Origin: Streptomyces catenulae
GTDB taxonomy: Bacteria; Actinomycetota; Actinomycetes; Streptomycetales; Streptomycetaceae
Length of the DNA: 64,000 bases
Assembly: GCF_000718015.1 (NCBI RefSeq)
Contig: NZ_JODY01000025.1
Coordinates: 28,059 to 92,058, forward strand
Reading direction: 5' to 3'
In this document: one piece after another, positions 8,908 through 18,618 of the stretch
Position numbering within the stretch: position 1 is the stretch's first letter
Layout: every line of letters starts with the position of its first letter
The notes under the pieces: generated by a model
Seen by the model: only the letters and a program-made list of their open reading frames with translations
Told to the model about the DNA's origin: nothing
The model's database searches: none
Translations under genes and position numbers: made by a program

Positions 8908-8939
8908 CGGGCCCCCGCCGGAGAATCGGCAGGGGCCCG
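8908..8939. terminator. Bidirectional terminator between LytR_C gene and upp
   Basis: A 13-bp stem with one mismatch and the 6-base loop GAGAAT lies between the convergent stops at 8886 and 8980, so it can serve both genes. Confidence 0.7.
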
Positions 8940-8979
8940 GAGTGTTTCGGGTGGGCGCCGCGGGGCGCCCGGGGTGGTC

Positions 8980-9615
8980 TCAGCCGGCGGTGCCGTACAT
9001 CCGGTCGCCCGCGTCGCCCAGACCCGGCACGATGTACCGGTCCTCGTTGAGCCGCTCGTCGACGGCGGCGGTGACGACCGTCACCGGCGCACCGGCCAGC
9101 TCCCGCTCCATGACCGCGACGCCCTCGGGCGCGGCCAGCAGGCAGATCGCGGTGACGTCGTCCGCACCGCGGTTGATCAGCTCGCGGATCGCCGCGACCA
9201 GCGTGCCGCCGGTGGCGAGCATCGGGTCGACGACGTAGACCTGACGGCCGGAGAGGTCGTCCGGCATCCGCGTGGCGTAGGTGTGCGCCTCGTAGGTCTC
9301 CTCGTTACGGACCATGCCCATGAAGCCGACCTCGGCGGTGGGCAGCAGCCGCACCATGCCGTCCAGCATGCCGAGACCGGCGCGCAGGATCGGGACGACC
9401 ATCGGCCGCGGGTGCGACAGCCGGACGCCGGTGGTCGTCGTCACCGGGGTCTCGATGTCGACCTGCTCGGTCCGGACATCGCGGGTCGCCTCGTACGCGA
9501 GCAGGGTGACCAACTCGTCGGCGAGCCGCCGGAACGTGGGGGAATCGGTGCGCTTGTCGCGCAGTGTGGTGAGTTTGTGCGCCACCAGCGGGTGGTCGAC
9601 GACGTGGATCCGCAT
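8980..9615 (-). CDS. upp: Uracil phosphoribosyltransferase
   Basis: A 211-aa pyrimidine-salvage enzyme converting uracil and PRPP to UMP. The N-terminus [20 protein letters not shown], the PRPP-binding loop [11 protein letters not shown] and the uracil-binding C-terminus [13 protein letters not shown] are diagnostic, and the length is normal. The frame is open far upstream of 9615 because of high G+C, but the true start is the ATG at 9615. The order upp, tadA-associated gene, tadA is a known Streptomyces arrangement. Confidence 0.97.
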   Translation of the reverse strand: MRIHVVDHPLVAHKLTTLRDKRTDSPTFRRLADELVTLLAYEATRDVRTEQVDIETPVTTTTGVRLSHPRPMVVPILRAGLGMLDGMVRLLPTAEVGFMGMVRNEETYEAHTYATRMPDDLSGRQVYVVDPMLATGGTLVAAIRELINRGADDVTAICLLAAPEGVAVMERELAGAPVTVVTAAVDERLNEDRYIVPGLGDAGDRMYGTAG

Positions 9616-9787
9616 CCCTCGACAGTAACCGAGAGTGCGGGGTGAGGCGTCCGCCCGGCCCCCCGGGAGCGGGCCCGGCGCCCCTCCGGCGCACTGGCAC
9701 GACCGCCGGTGGGCGCGGCAGAGTGGGCCACAGACACCCGTCCGTCCGGCCCGCCCGGGCCGGTCCCCGCCCGAGGTGGTGTGCCGC

Positions 9788-9982
9788 GTGTCCGACTCCC
9801 CGCACCCCGACGGACCCGGCGCCGCGCCCGACCCGGAGAGCGCCGCGGCACGCCGTCGGCGCCGCGACCTCTTCCTCCGCGAACTCCACGAGGCCAAGGC
9901 GTTGCGCGAGCGCGTCCAGCCGCGCCGCGCCCGGGCGGCCCGGCGGCGGCAGGCGCTACGGATGCGCACATTCCGCTGGTAG
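9788..9982 (+). CDS. Small basic protein, conserved-looking
   Basis: A 64-aa protein starting at a GTG with GAGG about 10 bp upstream. After an acidic, proline-rich tail it is strongly basic: [20 protein letters not shown] and then an arginine-rich end. The charged helical middle looks like a real protein rather than a shadow frame. Function is unknown; nucleic-acid binding is possible. It is divergent from upp and precedes the tadA-associated gene. Confidence 0.55.
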   Translation: MSDSPHPDGPGAAPDPESAAARRRRRDLFLRELHEAKALRERVQPRRARAARRRQALRMRTFRW

Positions 9983-10236
9983 ACGGCGCGGACGCGGCCG
10001 AGGGGCGGCGCCCGGCGCGGAGGGCGCGGCCCGCCGCCGCCCGCGCCCGGAACATCCCGCTTTCCGACGCCGCCGCTCCGGCACGCGGGCGACTTCTCCG
10101 GCAACCTCCCCACGACGCAGCGCCGAAGACCCCCCGCGGACGCGTTGTTTCTGCCACGATTCCGACGGGGGCGGGACCAGCGGCGCACCCGCGTCGCCCC
10201 GCCCGGCCGGCAGCCCAAGACAGTGGGAGAGTCACG

Positions 10237-10767
10237 GTGTATTTCGCCGCACTGCTCGCGCGCACCGAAGACGGGTGGGAAGCGAGCGACACGGAGCTCG
10301 ACAATGTGGAGACCCTGACCGATCTGGCCGACCTGGCCCGAGAGGCAGCGGTGGACGACGACACGGTGGTCGCGTACATCGAGCAGGAGGGCGCCTGGTT
10401 CGGCGTCATCCGCGTCGACGGCGAGGACGACCCGCGGGTCTTCGTCTCGCACGCCGCCGCGGCGGCGCGAAGTTCGTACGGCGCCCTGCTCACCGACGAA
10501 CTGCTCGGTTCCGACGACGACGCCGACGACGAGCTGGACAGCCTCGACCTCGACGGCACGGAGGACGGCGAACCGGACCCCGAGCCGGACGACGCCGACC
10601 TGAACACCCCCGACGGCGACACCCCGCCGCCCGGCCCCCTCGGCGACGTCGAACTCCTGACGGACCTGGGCGTCGGCCCCGAGGACCTCCTCCTCCTGGA
10701 CACCGACGCCCTCACCCAAATCGCAGAGTCCCTGGGCTGCACGGATGTACTGGAGGCGGTGCGCTGA
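10237..10767 (+). CDS. tRNA adenosine deaminase-associated protein
   Basis: A 176-aa acidic protein. It starts with GTG ([18 protein letters not shown]) behind GGGAGAG. The first 90 residues are a compact domain with the end [15 protein letters not shown]; residues 90-140 are an Asp/Glu/Pro-rich linker, and the C-terminus is a short helical region with [11 protein letters not shown]. Streptomyces genomes regularly place this family directly upstream of tadA, and automated annotation names it accordingly. The biochemical role is not known. Confidence 0.9.
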   Translation: MYFAALLARTEDGWEASDTELDNVETLTDLADLAREAAVDDDTVVAYIEQEGAWFGVIRVDGEDDPRVFVSHAAAAARSSYGALLTDELLGSDDDADDELDSLDLDGTEDGEPDPEPDDADLNTPDGDTPPPGPLGDVELLTDLGVGPEDLLLLDTDALTQIAESLGCTDVLEAVR

Positions 10768-11194
10768 GGGAGGGGGGTTGGGGTGCGGGGTCTTTCTGTC
10801 CTGGCTCCCCCGGCCGGGGCCCGATTCGCCGGGCGTCCCCTCGCCTGGCGGGCGGCGTCCCCGCCGAATCTGGCGTGGGCGGTGAGCCCGGTGGGCCGGG
10901 CATTGGGCGTCGGGCCTGGCGGGGCCGGTGCGCCGGGCGTCAGGCCGGTTCGCGCGGCGGGGTACGGCGGGCCTCGGGCCTGGTGAGGCCGGTGGGCCGG
11001 AGATCGAATCTGGCGGAGCCGGTACGCCGGGCGTCGGGCCGGGCCGGTTCGCGCGGGGTGCGGCGGGGCTCCGCCCGGCCCCGCGCGGTACGTGGCACGC
11101 CCGGGAGGGTCCGACGGCCCGCCCCGGACCCGACCGCCGGGCCCCCGCGTACGGCTTTCCCGCCCCGCCCCCCCGCGTCCCCGACACTGGGGGC
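10768..11194. repeat. Gene-free G+C-rich spacer with degenerate repeats
   Basis: This 427-bp stretch separates two genes normally close together. It is built of imperfect copies of short blocks such as GCCGGGCGTC and GCCGGTTCGCGCGG; the segment around 10923-10965 recurs around 11018-11062. Open frames here have no ribosome binding sites or protein-like composition. I see no gene. Confidence 0.5.
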
Positions 11195-11728
11195 ATGACC
11201 GCGTCATCCCCCGCACCCCCGCCCGCCGCCGCGCCCGATCCGCTGCGGGATCCCTGGACCGCGCCGATGCGGCGGGCGCTGGCGGAAGCCGCGCTCGCCC
11301 CGGCGACCGGCGACGTCCCCGTCGGCGCCGTCGTCCTCGCCGCCGACGGCACGGTCCTCGGCACCGGCCACAACGCCCGTGAGGCGACCGGCGACCCGAC
11401 GGCGCACGCCGAGGTCCTCGCCCTCCGCGCCGCCGCCGAGGCGCTCGCCGCGGGCGCCGGACCCGCCGACCGCCGCCCCGGCGACTGGCGGCTGACCGGC
11501 TGCACCCTCGTCGTCACGCTGGAACCCTGCACGATGTGCGCCGGCGCGATCGTCCTCTCCCGTGTCGACCGCGTCGTCTACGGCGCGTACGACGCGAAGG
11601 CGGGCGCCGTCGGCTCCCTCTGGGACGTGGTCCGCGACCGCCGGATCAACCACCGCCCCGAGGTCATCACCGGCGTCCTGGAACCCGACTGCGCCGCCGC
11701 CCTCACCGCCTTCTTCCGCGCCCGCTGA
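11195..11728 (+). CDS. tadA: tRNA-specific adenosine deaminase
   Basis: A 177-aa zinc deaminase that converts A34 to inosine in tRNA-Arg(ACG), needed to read CGN codons. The zinc site is His71 in HAE (71-73, with Glu73 as proton shuttle) and Cys112/Cys115 in PCTMC. The segment [13 protein letters not shown] is typical. The N-terminal 20 residues are an alanine/proline tail. GGGGG lies just before the ATG. The tadA-associated gene is upstream and tRNA-Ser follows 55 bp downstream. Confidence 0.95.
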   Translation: MTASSPAPPPAAAPDPLRDPWTAPMRRALAEAALAPATGDVPVGAVVLAADGTVLGTGHNAREATGDPTAHAEVLALRAAAEALAAGAGPADRRPGDWRLTGCTLVVTLEPCTMCAGAIVLSRVDRVVYGAYDAKAGAVGSLWDVVRDRRINHRPEVITGVLEPDCAAALTAFFRAR

Positions 11729-11783
11729 CCCCCTCCGACATCCGATTTCGGATCCGGGCACCCCTTGGGCTAAGCTCTCTCTC

Positions 11784-11870
11784 GGTAGCGTGTCCGAGCG
11801 GCCGAAGGAGCGCGCCTCGAAAGCGCGTGAGGGGGCAACTCCTCCGTGGGTTCAAATCCCACCGCTACCG
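11784..11870 (+). tRNA. tRNA-Ser (anticodon CGA)
   Basis: An 87-nt class II tRNA. The acceptor stem GGTAGCG pairs with CGCTACC, and the discriminator is G. The anticodon loop CTCGAAA gives anticodon CGA, reading UCG. A long variable arm (about GTGAGGGGGCAACTCCTCC) and the T-loop GGTTCAAATCC are present. CCA is not encoded. The Ser identity follows from the long arm, discriminator G and anticodon. Confidence 0.97.
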
Positions 11871-11875
11871 CTCAC

Positions 11876-11918
11876 AAACACCCCCCTGATCTGCGGAAAC
11901 GCGATCAGGGGGGTGTTT
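11876..11918 (+). terminator. Rho-independent terminator after tRNA-Ser
   Basis: A perfect 16-bp stem beginning AAACACCCCCCTGATC with an 11-base loop; the 3' arm ends in GTTT. It starts 5 bp after the tRNA. Confidence 0.85.
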
Positions 11919-12188
11919 GCGTGTTGCATATACGACACACATGTGCTGCACAGGGACCCCGACGAGACCGTTCCATTCGCCAACTCCCCGACAGGTCAAG
12001 GCTTTTAACCATCTCTCGATGGGACCGCCACCCACGGATCCCCGCAGAGGCTCATGCGACGGTCCCAGATCGCGGAGCTGGCGCACGACGCCTTCCCAGG
12101 GCTTGGCGAGTGTGCGCAAACTCCAACCCGCGCCGGGGAGCGTCGATAGAGTTACCCGAGCTGAGGCATATGGCGGTGGGGCGGTCGG
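11919..12188. other. Gene-free junction between tRNA-Ser and the caspase-like gene
   Basis: The stretch is noticeably less GC-rich than its flanks (for example GTTGCATATACGACACACAT at its left end). No integrase, attachment repeat or convincing small gene is visible. It presumably holds the promoter of the large downstream gene and may be the left boundary of the accessory island. Confidence 0.4.
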
Positions 12189-15100
12189 GTGCGGCGGAGT
12201 TTCTTCATTGCGTTGGGGAGCGGTCGGTACCGCAATCTCCCCGAGGGCGAACAGCTGAGGTCCGTACCTGCGGATATCCACGCGGTGTCACAGCTGTTCG
12301 GAAGCTTCGGCTACCAAGCGGTGCTGCCAGGTCTGGGGGAATACGACGGAGCCGAGCAGATCCGGCAGAAGTTACGCCACTGGTCCGCGGACGTGGCACT
12401 GACCGCTGATGATGTGGTCGTCGTGTACTTCGCGGGCCATGGTTCGGTGGAGGAACGGGACCGGCACTATCTCCTCTGCTGGGACTCCCAGGACGAAGAC
12501 CTCGCCACCACTGCCCTGGCGACGGAGGACCTGCTGCGCATCCTGTGCCGGGGCAGCCTGCGTCATCTCTTACTGATTCTCGACACCTGCGCCGGCGGCG
12601 CGGGCAGTGCCGAGGCGTCCGCGGTCGCCCTCCAGGCCATCGCCTATCGCAATGTGCGCGGCGGTACCTCCACCGGCCTGTGGTTCCTGGCGTCCGCCCG
12701 CCGCAAGGACATCGCCGAGGACGGCGCCTTCGTGGCCGCTCTCGAGGAAGCGGTCGGTACGACGACGGGCCGTACGGGCCAGCGCCAGCAGTTTCTCGAT
12801 CTCACCGAGTTGGTGAAGGCGGTAAACGAGCGCTTCGAGGGCGACGGCAGATCGCAGCGCGCGGAGCTGGCCAGCGGGCTCGTCACCGGGCTGGCGCCAT
12901 TTCTGCCCAACGCCGGGTACCGGGAAGAACTGCCACCGGTCGGCACCGACCTCGAAATCCAGCGCCGGGTCGCGGACCGGGACCTCACCGAGCACTTCGG
13001 CCCCCGTTCTCGCGGGGTGGAGTTCGAATCCGAGCAGGGGCTGTACTTCAGCGGACGCCGAAGCGTGTTGTCCGAGCTGGTGGCGTGGTTGACCGCGGAC
13101 GAAGGTGATGGCAGGGGTCGCGTCGTCACCGGCAGCCCGGGGTGCGGAAAGTCGGCGGTCCTCGGCCGGATCGTCGCGCTGTCGGACGGCCGGTACCGCC
13201 CCAGGCTCGGACTGTCCGCATCGGCCCCGGAGACCATCGTTCCCGAAGGTTGTGTGACCGCTGCCGTACACGCACGGCACAAGCGGCTCGAAGAGGTGGT
13301 GGAGCGGATCGCTCTGGCCCTCGGTACGAAGGCGGACGGTGCTGCCGCGCTGCTCCAGGAACTCACCCGACGTGGCAGGCAGGGACCGCCACTGATCATC
13401 GTGATCGACGCGGTGGACGAGGCCGGATCGGACACCGCTGCGGACGCCGGCGGTCACGGCGAGCCCCGCCGCATCACCCGCGAACTCCTTCGCCCCATGT
13501 CGGAGATCCAGGGCGTACGGCTCCTGGTCGGAACCCGGCACGAGCTCGTCGCACCGCTCGGTCCCACCTTCACCTGCATCGATCTGGACCTGGCCGCGTA
13601 CCGTGCCGAGGAACAGGACGTCGCCGGGTACGTCACCCGAGTGCTCCTCGCCGTCGAGGAGCCCGAGGTGCGCACGCCGTACCGGGACTGCCCCGCCCTG
13701 GCCCGGACAGTTGCCGCGAGCGTCGCGGAGAAGGCGGCGGGTGTCTACCTCTACGCCAGAACCACCGCGCGCACCCTGCGGTCGGACCGGACCGCCGTCG
13801 ATGTGACACGTCCGGGCTGGGCGCAGAAGCTGCCGAGCGAAGTGGGAGAGGCGTTCGACGACTATCTGGCGCGGTTCGGTCCGGACGAGGCCCGGGTGCG
13901 CCGGATGCTGCTGGCCCTCGCCTTCTCCGAGGGCAGGGGACTGCCAAGAGGCAGGGTCTGGACGGCACTGAGTTCGGTGATCTCCGGTGTGCCCTGTACG
14001 GAGGAAGACGTCTCCTGGGCGCTGGACGTCGCCGAGGCATACATCGCCGAGGTCATCGACGACGACCGCCGATCGGCCTACCGGCTCTACCACAAGGCGC
14101 TTGCCGAGCATCTGCGCGCGACGGCAGACCGCCCGCCGGAGGACATCCAACGGTCGGTCGTCGTCGCGCTCCGCTCGCTCGTACCCACCGCGCCGGACGG
14201 GACGCTCGACTGGTTCGCCGCTGTGCCCTACGTAGGCCAGCATCTGGCCACACATGCGGCGGCGGCCGGCGCGCTGAGCGACCTCATCGAAGACCCCGGG
14301 TTCCTGCTCGCCGGTGAACCGCTCGCCCTGTTGAGGGCGTTCGCCTCGATCGAGGGCGAAGAGCCGAGACGTATCCGCGGCGCGTACGAACAGGTCGCGC
14401 ACCGGCTGACGGCAGACCGGCCGTTGGGGGAGAGAGCCGCGGATCTGCAGCTCTCCGCACGCCGTTGCGAGGCCGACCGTCTGGCGGACCGTATCGAAGG
14501 GCTGAATGTCTCGCTTCCCTGGTCCACGAGTTGGGCGTGGTGGTCGACCAGCGGAGTGCACCGACTGCTCAGCGGCCACGCCAAGACGATCGGTTGTGTG
14601 GCCGTCGGCGACCTCGACGGCCGCCCCATCGCGGTCACCGGAAGCATCGACGGGTCGGCTTTCGTGTGGGACCTGACGTCACAGCGGCAGATCGGTGATC
14701 CGCTGGAGGTCAAGGTCGCGGTGAGCGCCGTCGTCATCGGCGACCTCGGCGACTACACCGTCGCGCTGACGGGCGGGCAGGACGGCATCATCCGGGTCTG
14801 GGACCTCTCAGCCGGTCAGGAGTACGGCGAACCCCTGCGCGGGCACACCAACCAGGTCGAGAGCTTGGTGATCGGCGCAATCGAGGAACGGCCTGTGGTG
14901 CTCAGCACCAGCGCGGACGGGACCGCGCGCATCTGGGACCTGGTGAGCCGACGTCAGCTGGGCAAGGATCTCAGCGCGCACAAACGCACCGTCTGGGACG
15001 CCGATCTGGGCGAATTGAACGGCCGCCCCATCGCCGTCACCGGCGGGGACGACAAGGCCGTCCACGTCTGGGACCTGAGCGAACTGCTGGCCGGCGGGGA

Positions 15101-17423
15101 CGCACATCACGACGGCATGCCGTTGATCGGGCCCGCGGGAGCGGTTACGGCGGTCTGCATCGCCCGGCTGGACGGTCGCTCCGTAGCCCTGGTCGGCGAC
15201 GGGAACGGCATGCTCACCCGGTGGGACCTTGAAGCGCGCCGACAAATCGGCGAGCCGGTCATGGCACACGTCTACTGGACGAGAAGCGGTGTCGCCTCGG
15301 CGGTGATCGGCGAGTTCAAGGGCCGCCCTGTCGCGCTGACCAGCGGCCGTCGCGAGTCCCGGCTGTGGGACCTGCGAACGCTTCAGCAACTCGGCCACCC
15401 GCTCCGCGGACATGTCGAGGACATCACGGCCGCCGCACTCACCAACCGGGCGGACGCGGCTCTGGCGGTCACCGTCAGCAGGGATCGCACGGCGCGCATC
15501 TGGGACCTCACCGCGGACCAGCCTGAAGAGGGGCACGCCCGACCGGTGTGTTCGGTGGCGTTCGCCGAAGTCCGCGGCTGCCCCATGGTGGTCACCGGCG
15601 GGGAGGACGGCACAGCCCGCCTGTGGGATCTTCGCGGGCGCCGGCAGCTGTGCGGCCCGATGGAAGGCCACTCGGGGCAGGTACTCGCGGTGGCCTTCGG
15701 AGAGTCCGACGGGCGCACCGTCGTGGCGACAGCAGGTTCCGACACCACCGTCCGGCTGTGGGACCCGTTCCGCGACGCCCCTCCGGGAGCCCCCCTCAAG
15801 GGACATACGAACGCAGTGCGCTGTCTGGCCTTCGGCAGGCTGAGCGGGGCAACGGTCGTGGTGAGCGGGGGCGAGGACGGCACGGTGCGCATCTGGGACG
15901 TGGCATCCGGGAGGCTGATCGGTCGTCCCTTGGTGGGCCACATCGGCGGTATCTACCGGCTCACGGTAAGGCTGTCGGGCCGGGGCATGGAGATCGTCCT
16001 GAGTACGTTCCTCAACCATGCCTACGTCTGGCAGATCGGCGGCGGCCATGAGCCGTTCCCGAACAGGCCGTACGCGCACTTCAACGTCGAGGATCTCACC
16101 CCCTCCGCGCGCGCCGTGGGCGTCGCCTTCCACGAGAACCGGCCGGTCGTCCTCACTGTGCTGGACGGCAACAACGTCCACCTCCACGATGTGATGACCC
16201 ACGAAGAGGTAGGCGGTCCGTACCGCGGGCACACCGAGATGGTGACCGCGGCCGCGCTTGGCCTGGTGGGCCGTGACGCCGTCGTGGCCTCCATGGCCTT
16301 CGACAACACGGTACGGCTGTGGACTGTGGAGACCGGCGCCCCCTTGGGAGCGCCGCTGGAGTGCTCCATCAACCTGGGACCGGTCATCAGACGCGCGGCC
16401 CCGGTGTTCGGCACACTCAACGGGGTGCCCATCACCGTGACCGCGGACTCACGAGAGGTCCGGGTCTGGGACCTGGCCACCATGCGTCCCATCGGCGAAC
16501 CGCTGAGCGGCGCCGAACAGAGTCTGTTCTCCGCCGGCATCGTCCGGACCGGAACCGGCCGAGCCGTCGTTGTCACAGGTGGCTATGACGGCACTGTGCG
16601 CACCCATGATCTGGACGACGGGCGCCAAGTTGCGGCGCATCTGACCTCGTCCCATCACTTCGTCACCGACCTCACGACCGCCACGCTTCCGAGTGGCGGA
16701 GTCGCGGTGCGCAGCAGCCGAGGTGAGGCGGAGGTATGGCATCTGGGATCCCGGAAGCTGCTCGGCAGGTATTTCGGCACCTCGTGGCGTGCCGGTGTGC
16801 ACACCATGGGACAGCGGGCAGTAGCAGTATCGGTCGGAGAGGCCTACACCCTGCACGCCTGGGATCTGCACTCCCAGGCCCCTGTATGCCCTCCGATGGC
16901 CGGACACACCGCCCTCGTGACGACGGTGCGAACGGCCACTGTCGAGGGTGTTTCTCTGGTGGCAAGCGCCTCGCTCGACGGCACAGTGCGCCTGTGGGAC
17001 CTGTCCACCGGCGCATCGTTCCGGGAACCGTGGCAAGGCCACGAAATGGGCGCATTCGGGCTGGAGATCGCCCGGTTGGGCCGCCCCGTCGTGATCTCCG
17101 GCGCGGGCAACGGATGTCTGCGCTTCTGGGACCTGGCCGAGAGCGCCGATATCGGCGTGGAGTTGGAGCCCTTTCCCTCAGCAGTCCAGGCGATCCAGAT
17201 TGCGGACATGGACGGCTCCCCCGTCATGCTGGCCGCAGACCGCTACGGGCTGATGCGGATCTGGAACACGGTATCCGCGACGTGGACCGCCGAACTCGAT
17301 ATCGGCAGCTCGATCACAGACCTCGCGGTCGACGACGGCAGAGTCTGTGTCGCGACCGAGATGGGATTGGTCGCGCTGCGGCTGAACCACAATGGCAGAG
17401 CGGATGGGCAGGAGCTCCTGTGA
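12189..17423 (+). CDS. Caspase-like peptidase / STAND NTPase / WD40 repeat protein
   Basis: A 1,744-aa three-part protein. Residues 1-245 are a caspase-like (peptidase C14) domain: FIALGSGRYR, catalytic His84 in YFAGHGS and catalytic Cys134 in LDTCAGG, each following a hydrophobic strand. Residues 285-480 are a STAND/NACHT-like P-loop NTPase with Walker A GSPGCGKS (Lys321) and Walker B LIIVIDAVDEA (Asp407); a helical region continues to about 785. Residues 790-1735 hold about 20 WD40 blades, many with GH at the start and WDL at the end, enough for three propellers. GTG 12189 is the first usable start after an in-frame stop at 12162. The GTGA overlap with the hydrolase gene couples the two. 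Such proteins are seen in bacterial conflict systems; an infection- or ligand-triggered protease is the likely role. Neither trigger nor substrate is visible. Confidence 0.93.
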   Translation: MRRSFFIALGSGRYRNLPEGEQLRSVPADIHAVSQLFGSFGYQAVLPGLGEYDGAEQIRQKLRHWSADVALTADDVVVVYFAGHGSVEERDRHYLLCWDSQDEDLATTALATEDLLRILCRGSLRHLLLILDTCAGGAGSAEASAVALQAIAYRNVRGGTSTGLWFLASARRKDIAEDGAFVAALEEAVGTTTGRTGQRQQFLDLTELVKAVNERFEGDGRSQRAELASGLVTGLAPFLPNAGYREELPPVGTDLEIQRRVADRDLTEHFGPRSRGVEFESEQGLYFSGRRSVLSELVAWLTADEGDGRGRVVTGSPGCGKSAVLGRIVALSDGRYRPRLGLSASAPETIVPEGCVTAAVHARHKRLEEVVERIALALGTKADGAAALLQELTRRGRQGPPLIIVIDAVDEAGSDTAADAGGHGEPRRITRELLRPMSEIQGVRLLVGTRHELVAPLGPTFTCIDLDLAAYRAEEQDVAGYVTRVLLAVEEPEVRTPYRDCPALARTVAASVAEKAAGVYLYARTTARTLRSDRTAVDVTRPGWAQKLPSEVGEAFDDYLARFGPDEARVRRMLLALAFSEGRGLPRGRVWTALSSVISGVPCTEEDVSWALDVAEAYIAEVIDDDRRSAYRLYHKALAEHLRATADRPPEDIQRSVVVALRSLVPTAPDGTLDWFAAVPYVGQHLATHAAAAGALSDLIEDPGFLLAGEPLALLRAFASIEGEEPRRIRGAYEQVAHRLTADRPLGERAADLQLSARRCEADRLADRIEGLNVSLPWSTSWAWWSTSGVHRLLSGHAKTIGCVAVGDLDGRPIAVTGSIDGSAFVWDLTSQRQIGDPLEVKVAVSAVVIGDLGDYTVALTGGQDGIIRVWDLSAGQEYGEPLRGHTNQVESLVIGAIEERPVVLSTSADGTARIWDLVSRRQLGKDLSAHKRTVWDADLGELNGRPIAVTGGDDKAVHVWDLSELLAGGDAHHDGMPLIGPAGAVTAVCIARLDGRSVALVGDGNGMLTRWDLEARRQIGEPVMAHVYWTRSGVASAVIGEFKGRPVALTSGRRESRLWDLRTLQQLGHPLRGHVEDITAAALTNRADAALAVTVSRDRTARIWDLTADQPEEGHARPVCSVAFAEVRGCPMVVTGGEDGTARLWDLRGRRQLCGPMEGHSGQVLAVAFGESDGRTVVATAGSDTTVRLWDPFRDAPPGAPLKGHTNAVRCLAFGRLSGATVVVSGGEDGTVRIWDVASGRLIGRPLVGHIGGIYRLTVRLSGRGMEIVLSTFLNHAYVWQIGGGHEPFPNRPYAHFNVEDLTPSARAVGVAFHENRPVVLTVLDGNNVHLHDVMTHEEVGGPYRGHTEMVTAAALGLVGRDAVVASMAFDNTVRLWTVETGAPLGAPLECSINLGPVIRRAAPVFGTLNGVPITVTADSREVRVWDLATMRPIGEPLSGAEQSLFSAGIVRTGTGRAVVVTGGYDGTVRTHDLDDGRQVAAHLTSSHHFVTDLTTATLPSGGVAVRSSRGEAEVWHLGSRKLLGRYFGTSWRAGVHTMGQRAVAVSVGEAYTLHAWDLHSQAPVCPPMAGHTALVTTVRTATVEGVSLVASASLDGTVRLWDLSTGASFREPWQGHEMGAFGLEIARLGRPVVISGAGNGCLRFWDLAESADIGVELEPFPSAVQAIQIADMDGSPVMLAADRYGLMRIWNTVSATWTAELDIGSSITDLAVDDGRVCVATEMGLVALRLNHNGRADGQELL

Positions 17424-18307
17424 CCCGAATCGTCCTGGTTCACGGCATAGCCCAGCAGTTCAAGGGCCCGGAAACACTGCTTGCCGACTGGTACCCGGCA
17501 CTCAGCGACGGTGTGAGCCTGGCATCGGATACGCGGATCGCACGGCATCAGGTCTCCATGGCCTTTTACGGCGACCTTTTCCGTCCTGCTGGACATCGAG
17601 GAATCGGAATGCCCGACCTGGACGCCTCTGATGTCCAGGACGACATCGAACGCGAGCTGCTGCTGCAGTGGTGGAAATTCACAGCCGCACGGGAGCCATC
17701 GGTACCGAGCCCGGAAGCTCCGGCACGGTTACGCACGCCGAACACGGTCCAGCGCGCCCTGAACGCACTCAGCCACTCCGTCTTCTTCGCAGGACTCAGC
17801 GAGCGCATGCTGATCTTCAGCGCCAGGCAGGTACGCAGTTACTTCACCGACCCTGGGATGCGTACCGCGGTCCAACGCCGACTGGTCGCTCGCGTGACGC
17901 CGGAGACACGCGTGATCGTTGCTCACTCGCTCGGCACTGTCGTGGCCTATGAAGCCCTGTGTGCTCATCCGCAGTGGCGCGACGTGGCACTGGTGACTCT
18001 GGGCTCTCCGCTGGCCGTCCGCAACCTGGTCTTCGACCGGCTCATCCCCCGTCCGGCCCGCGGCAACGCCCGCTGGCCGGCCCCTGTCACACGGTGGACC
18101 AACGTCTCGGACGAGGGCGACGCCGTCTGTTCGGTGAAGTCCCTCTCACCTAGATTCGGCGACCGTATCAGCGACTTCTTCGTCCATAACGGCGCCGCAG
18201 CGCACGACGTCCGTCCCTATCTCTCCGCCCGCGAAACCGGCCAGGCGATCGCCGATGCGCTGACGCCGGACCATCAGGAGCCCAGCACAGGGCAGGGTGA
18301 CCGGTAG
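17420..18307 (+). CDS. Alpha/beta hydrolase coupled to the caspase-WD40 protein
   Basis: A 295-aa serine hydrolase. The oxyanion-side motif LVHGI is at 6-10, the nucleophile elbow AHSLGT at 168-173 puts Ser170 in place, Asp231/Asp234 in NVSDEGDAVC is the probable acid, and His262 in AAHDVRPY the base. The order and spacing match lipase or esterase-like folds. No signal peptide or membrane helix, so it is cytoplasmic. It begins with GTG inside the TGA of the caspase-WD40 gene (4-bp overlap), so the two are made together. It may be an effector acting on lipid or another ester, or a proteolytic target of the caspase domain. Function is inferred from context. Confidence 0.9.
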   Translation: MTRIVLVHGIAQQFKGPETLLADWYPALSDGVSLASDTRIARHQVSMAFYGDLFRPAGHRGIGMPDLDASDVQDDIERELLLQWWKFTAAREPSVPSPEAPARLRTPNTVQRALNALSHSVFFAGLSERMLIFSARQVRSYFTDPGMRTAVQRRLVARVTPETRVIVAHSLGTVVAYEALCAHPQWRDVALVTLGSPLAVRNLVFDRLIPRPARGNARWPAPVTRWTNVSDEGDAVCSVKSLSPRFGDRISDFFVHNGAAAHDVRPYLSARETGQAIADALTPDHQEPSTGQGDR

Positions 18308-18366
18308 ACGAGCTGCGGCAGGTGCCACCCTTCCGGCACCCGCCACGCCATGGAGCCGCCCCGCCC

Positions 18367-18618
18367 ATGAGCACACTCACGCCCTCCACCATTCGACGTT
18401 ACGACCTTCGAGGGCAGCGCCTTGTTCAACTCGGCGAACTTTGGAAAACCGCAGGTGAGAAGGGTCATGCTGACGGGTTCATGGGGTGTTTTGCTTGCCG
18501 CGTGTGCAGCGGATTCGCTGCTTGGGCTCTCGGTGAGGCCGTAGCCCCGCCAACCGCCCTACGGGCAAAGGTTTCTGGAGCAGCGCTCGGTGAGGCCGTC
18601 GCCCACGGATCCCGGTGA
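18367..18618 (+). pseudogene. Possible remnant of a small conserved ORF
   Basis: An 83-codon frame starting MSTLTPSTIRRYDLRGQRLV and continuing LGELWKTAGEKGHADGFM. That first 40 residues looks protein-like. After about residue 50 the sequence becomes Gly/Ala/Val-rich and contains a direct repeat of CTCGGTGAGGCCGT (copies near 18527 and 18587), as if the end had been replaced or frameshifted. GGAG lies about 10 bp before the ATG. It may be a fragment at the edge of the conflict module. Confidence 0.3.

Noticed and set aside
8980..11532. An 850-codon minus-strand frame covering upp and beyond
   Set aside because: Only the last 211 residues are upp; the remainder is Arg/Pro/Ser-rich antisense of tadA and its neighbour, without a start signal.
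11784..11870. tRNA-Ser as the attachment site of an integrative element
   Set aside because: I found no second copy of the tRNA 3' end and no integrase or excisionase gene between 12 and 37 kb.
11917..12258. A 113-codon plus-strand frame upstream of the caspase-like gene
   Set aside because: It overlaps the start of the clear gene, has no ribosome binding site, and shows no protein-like pattern.
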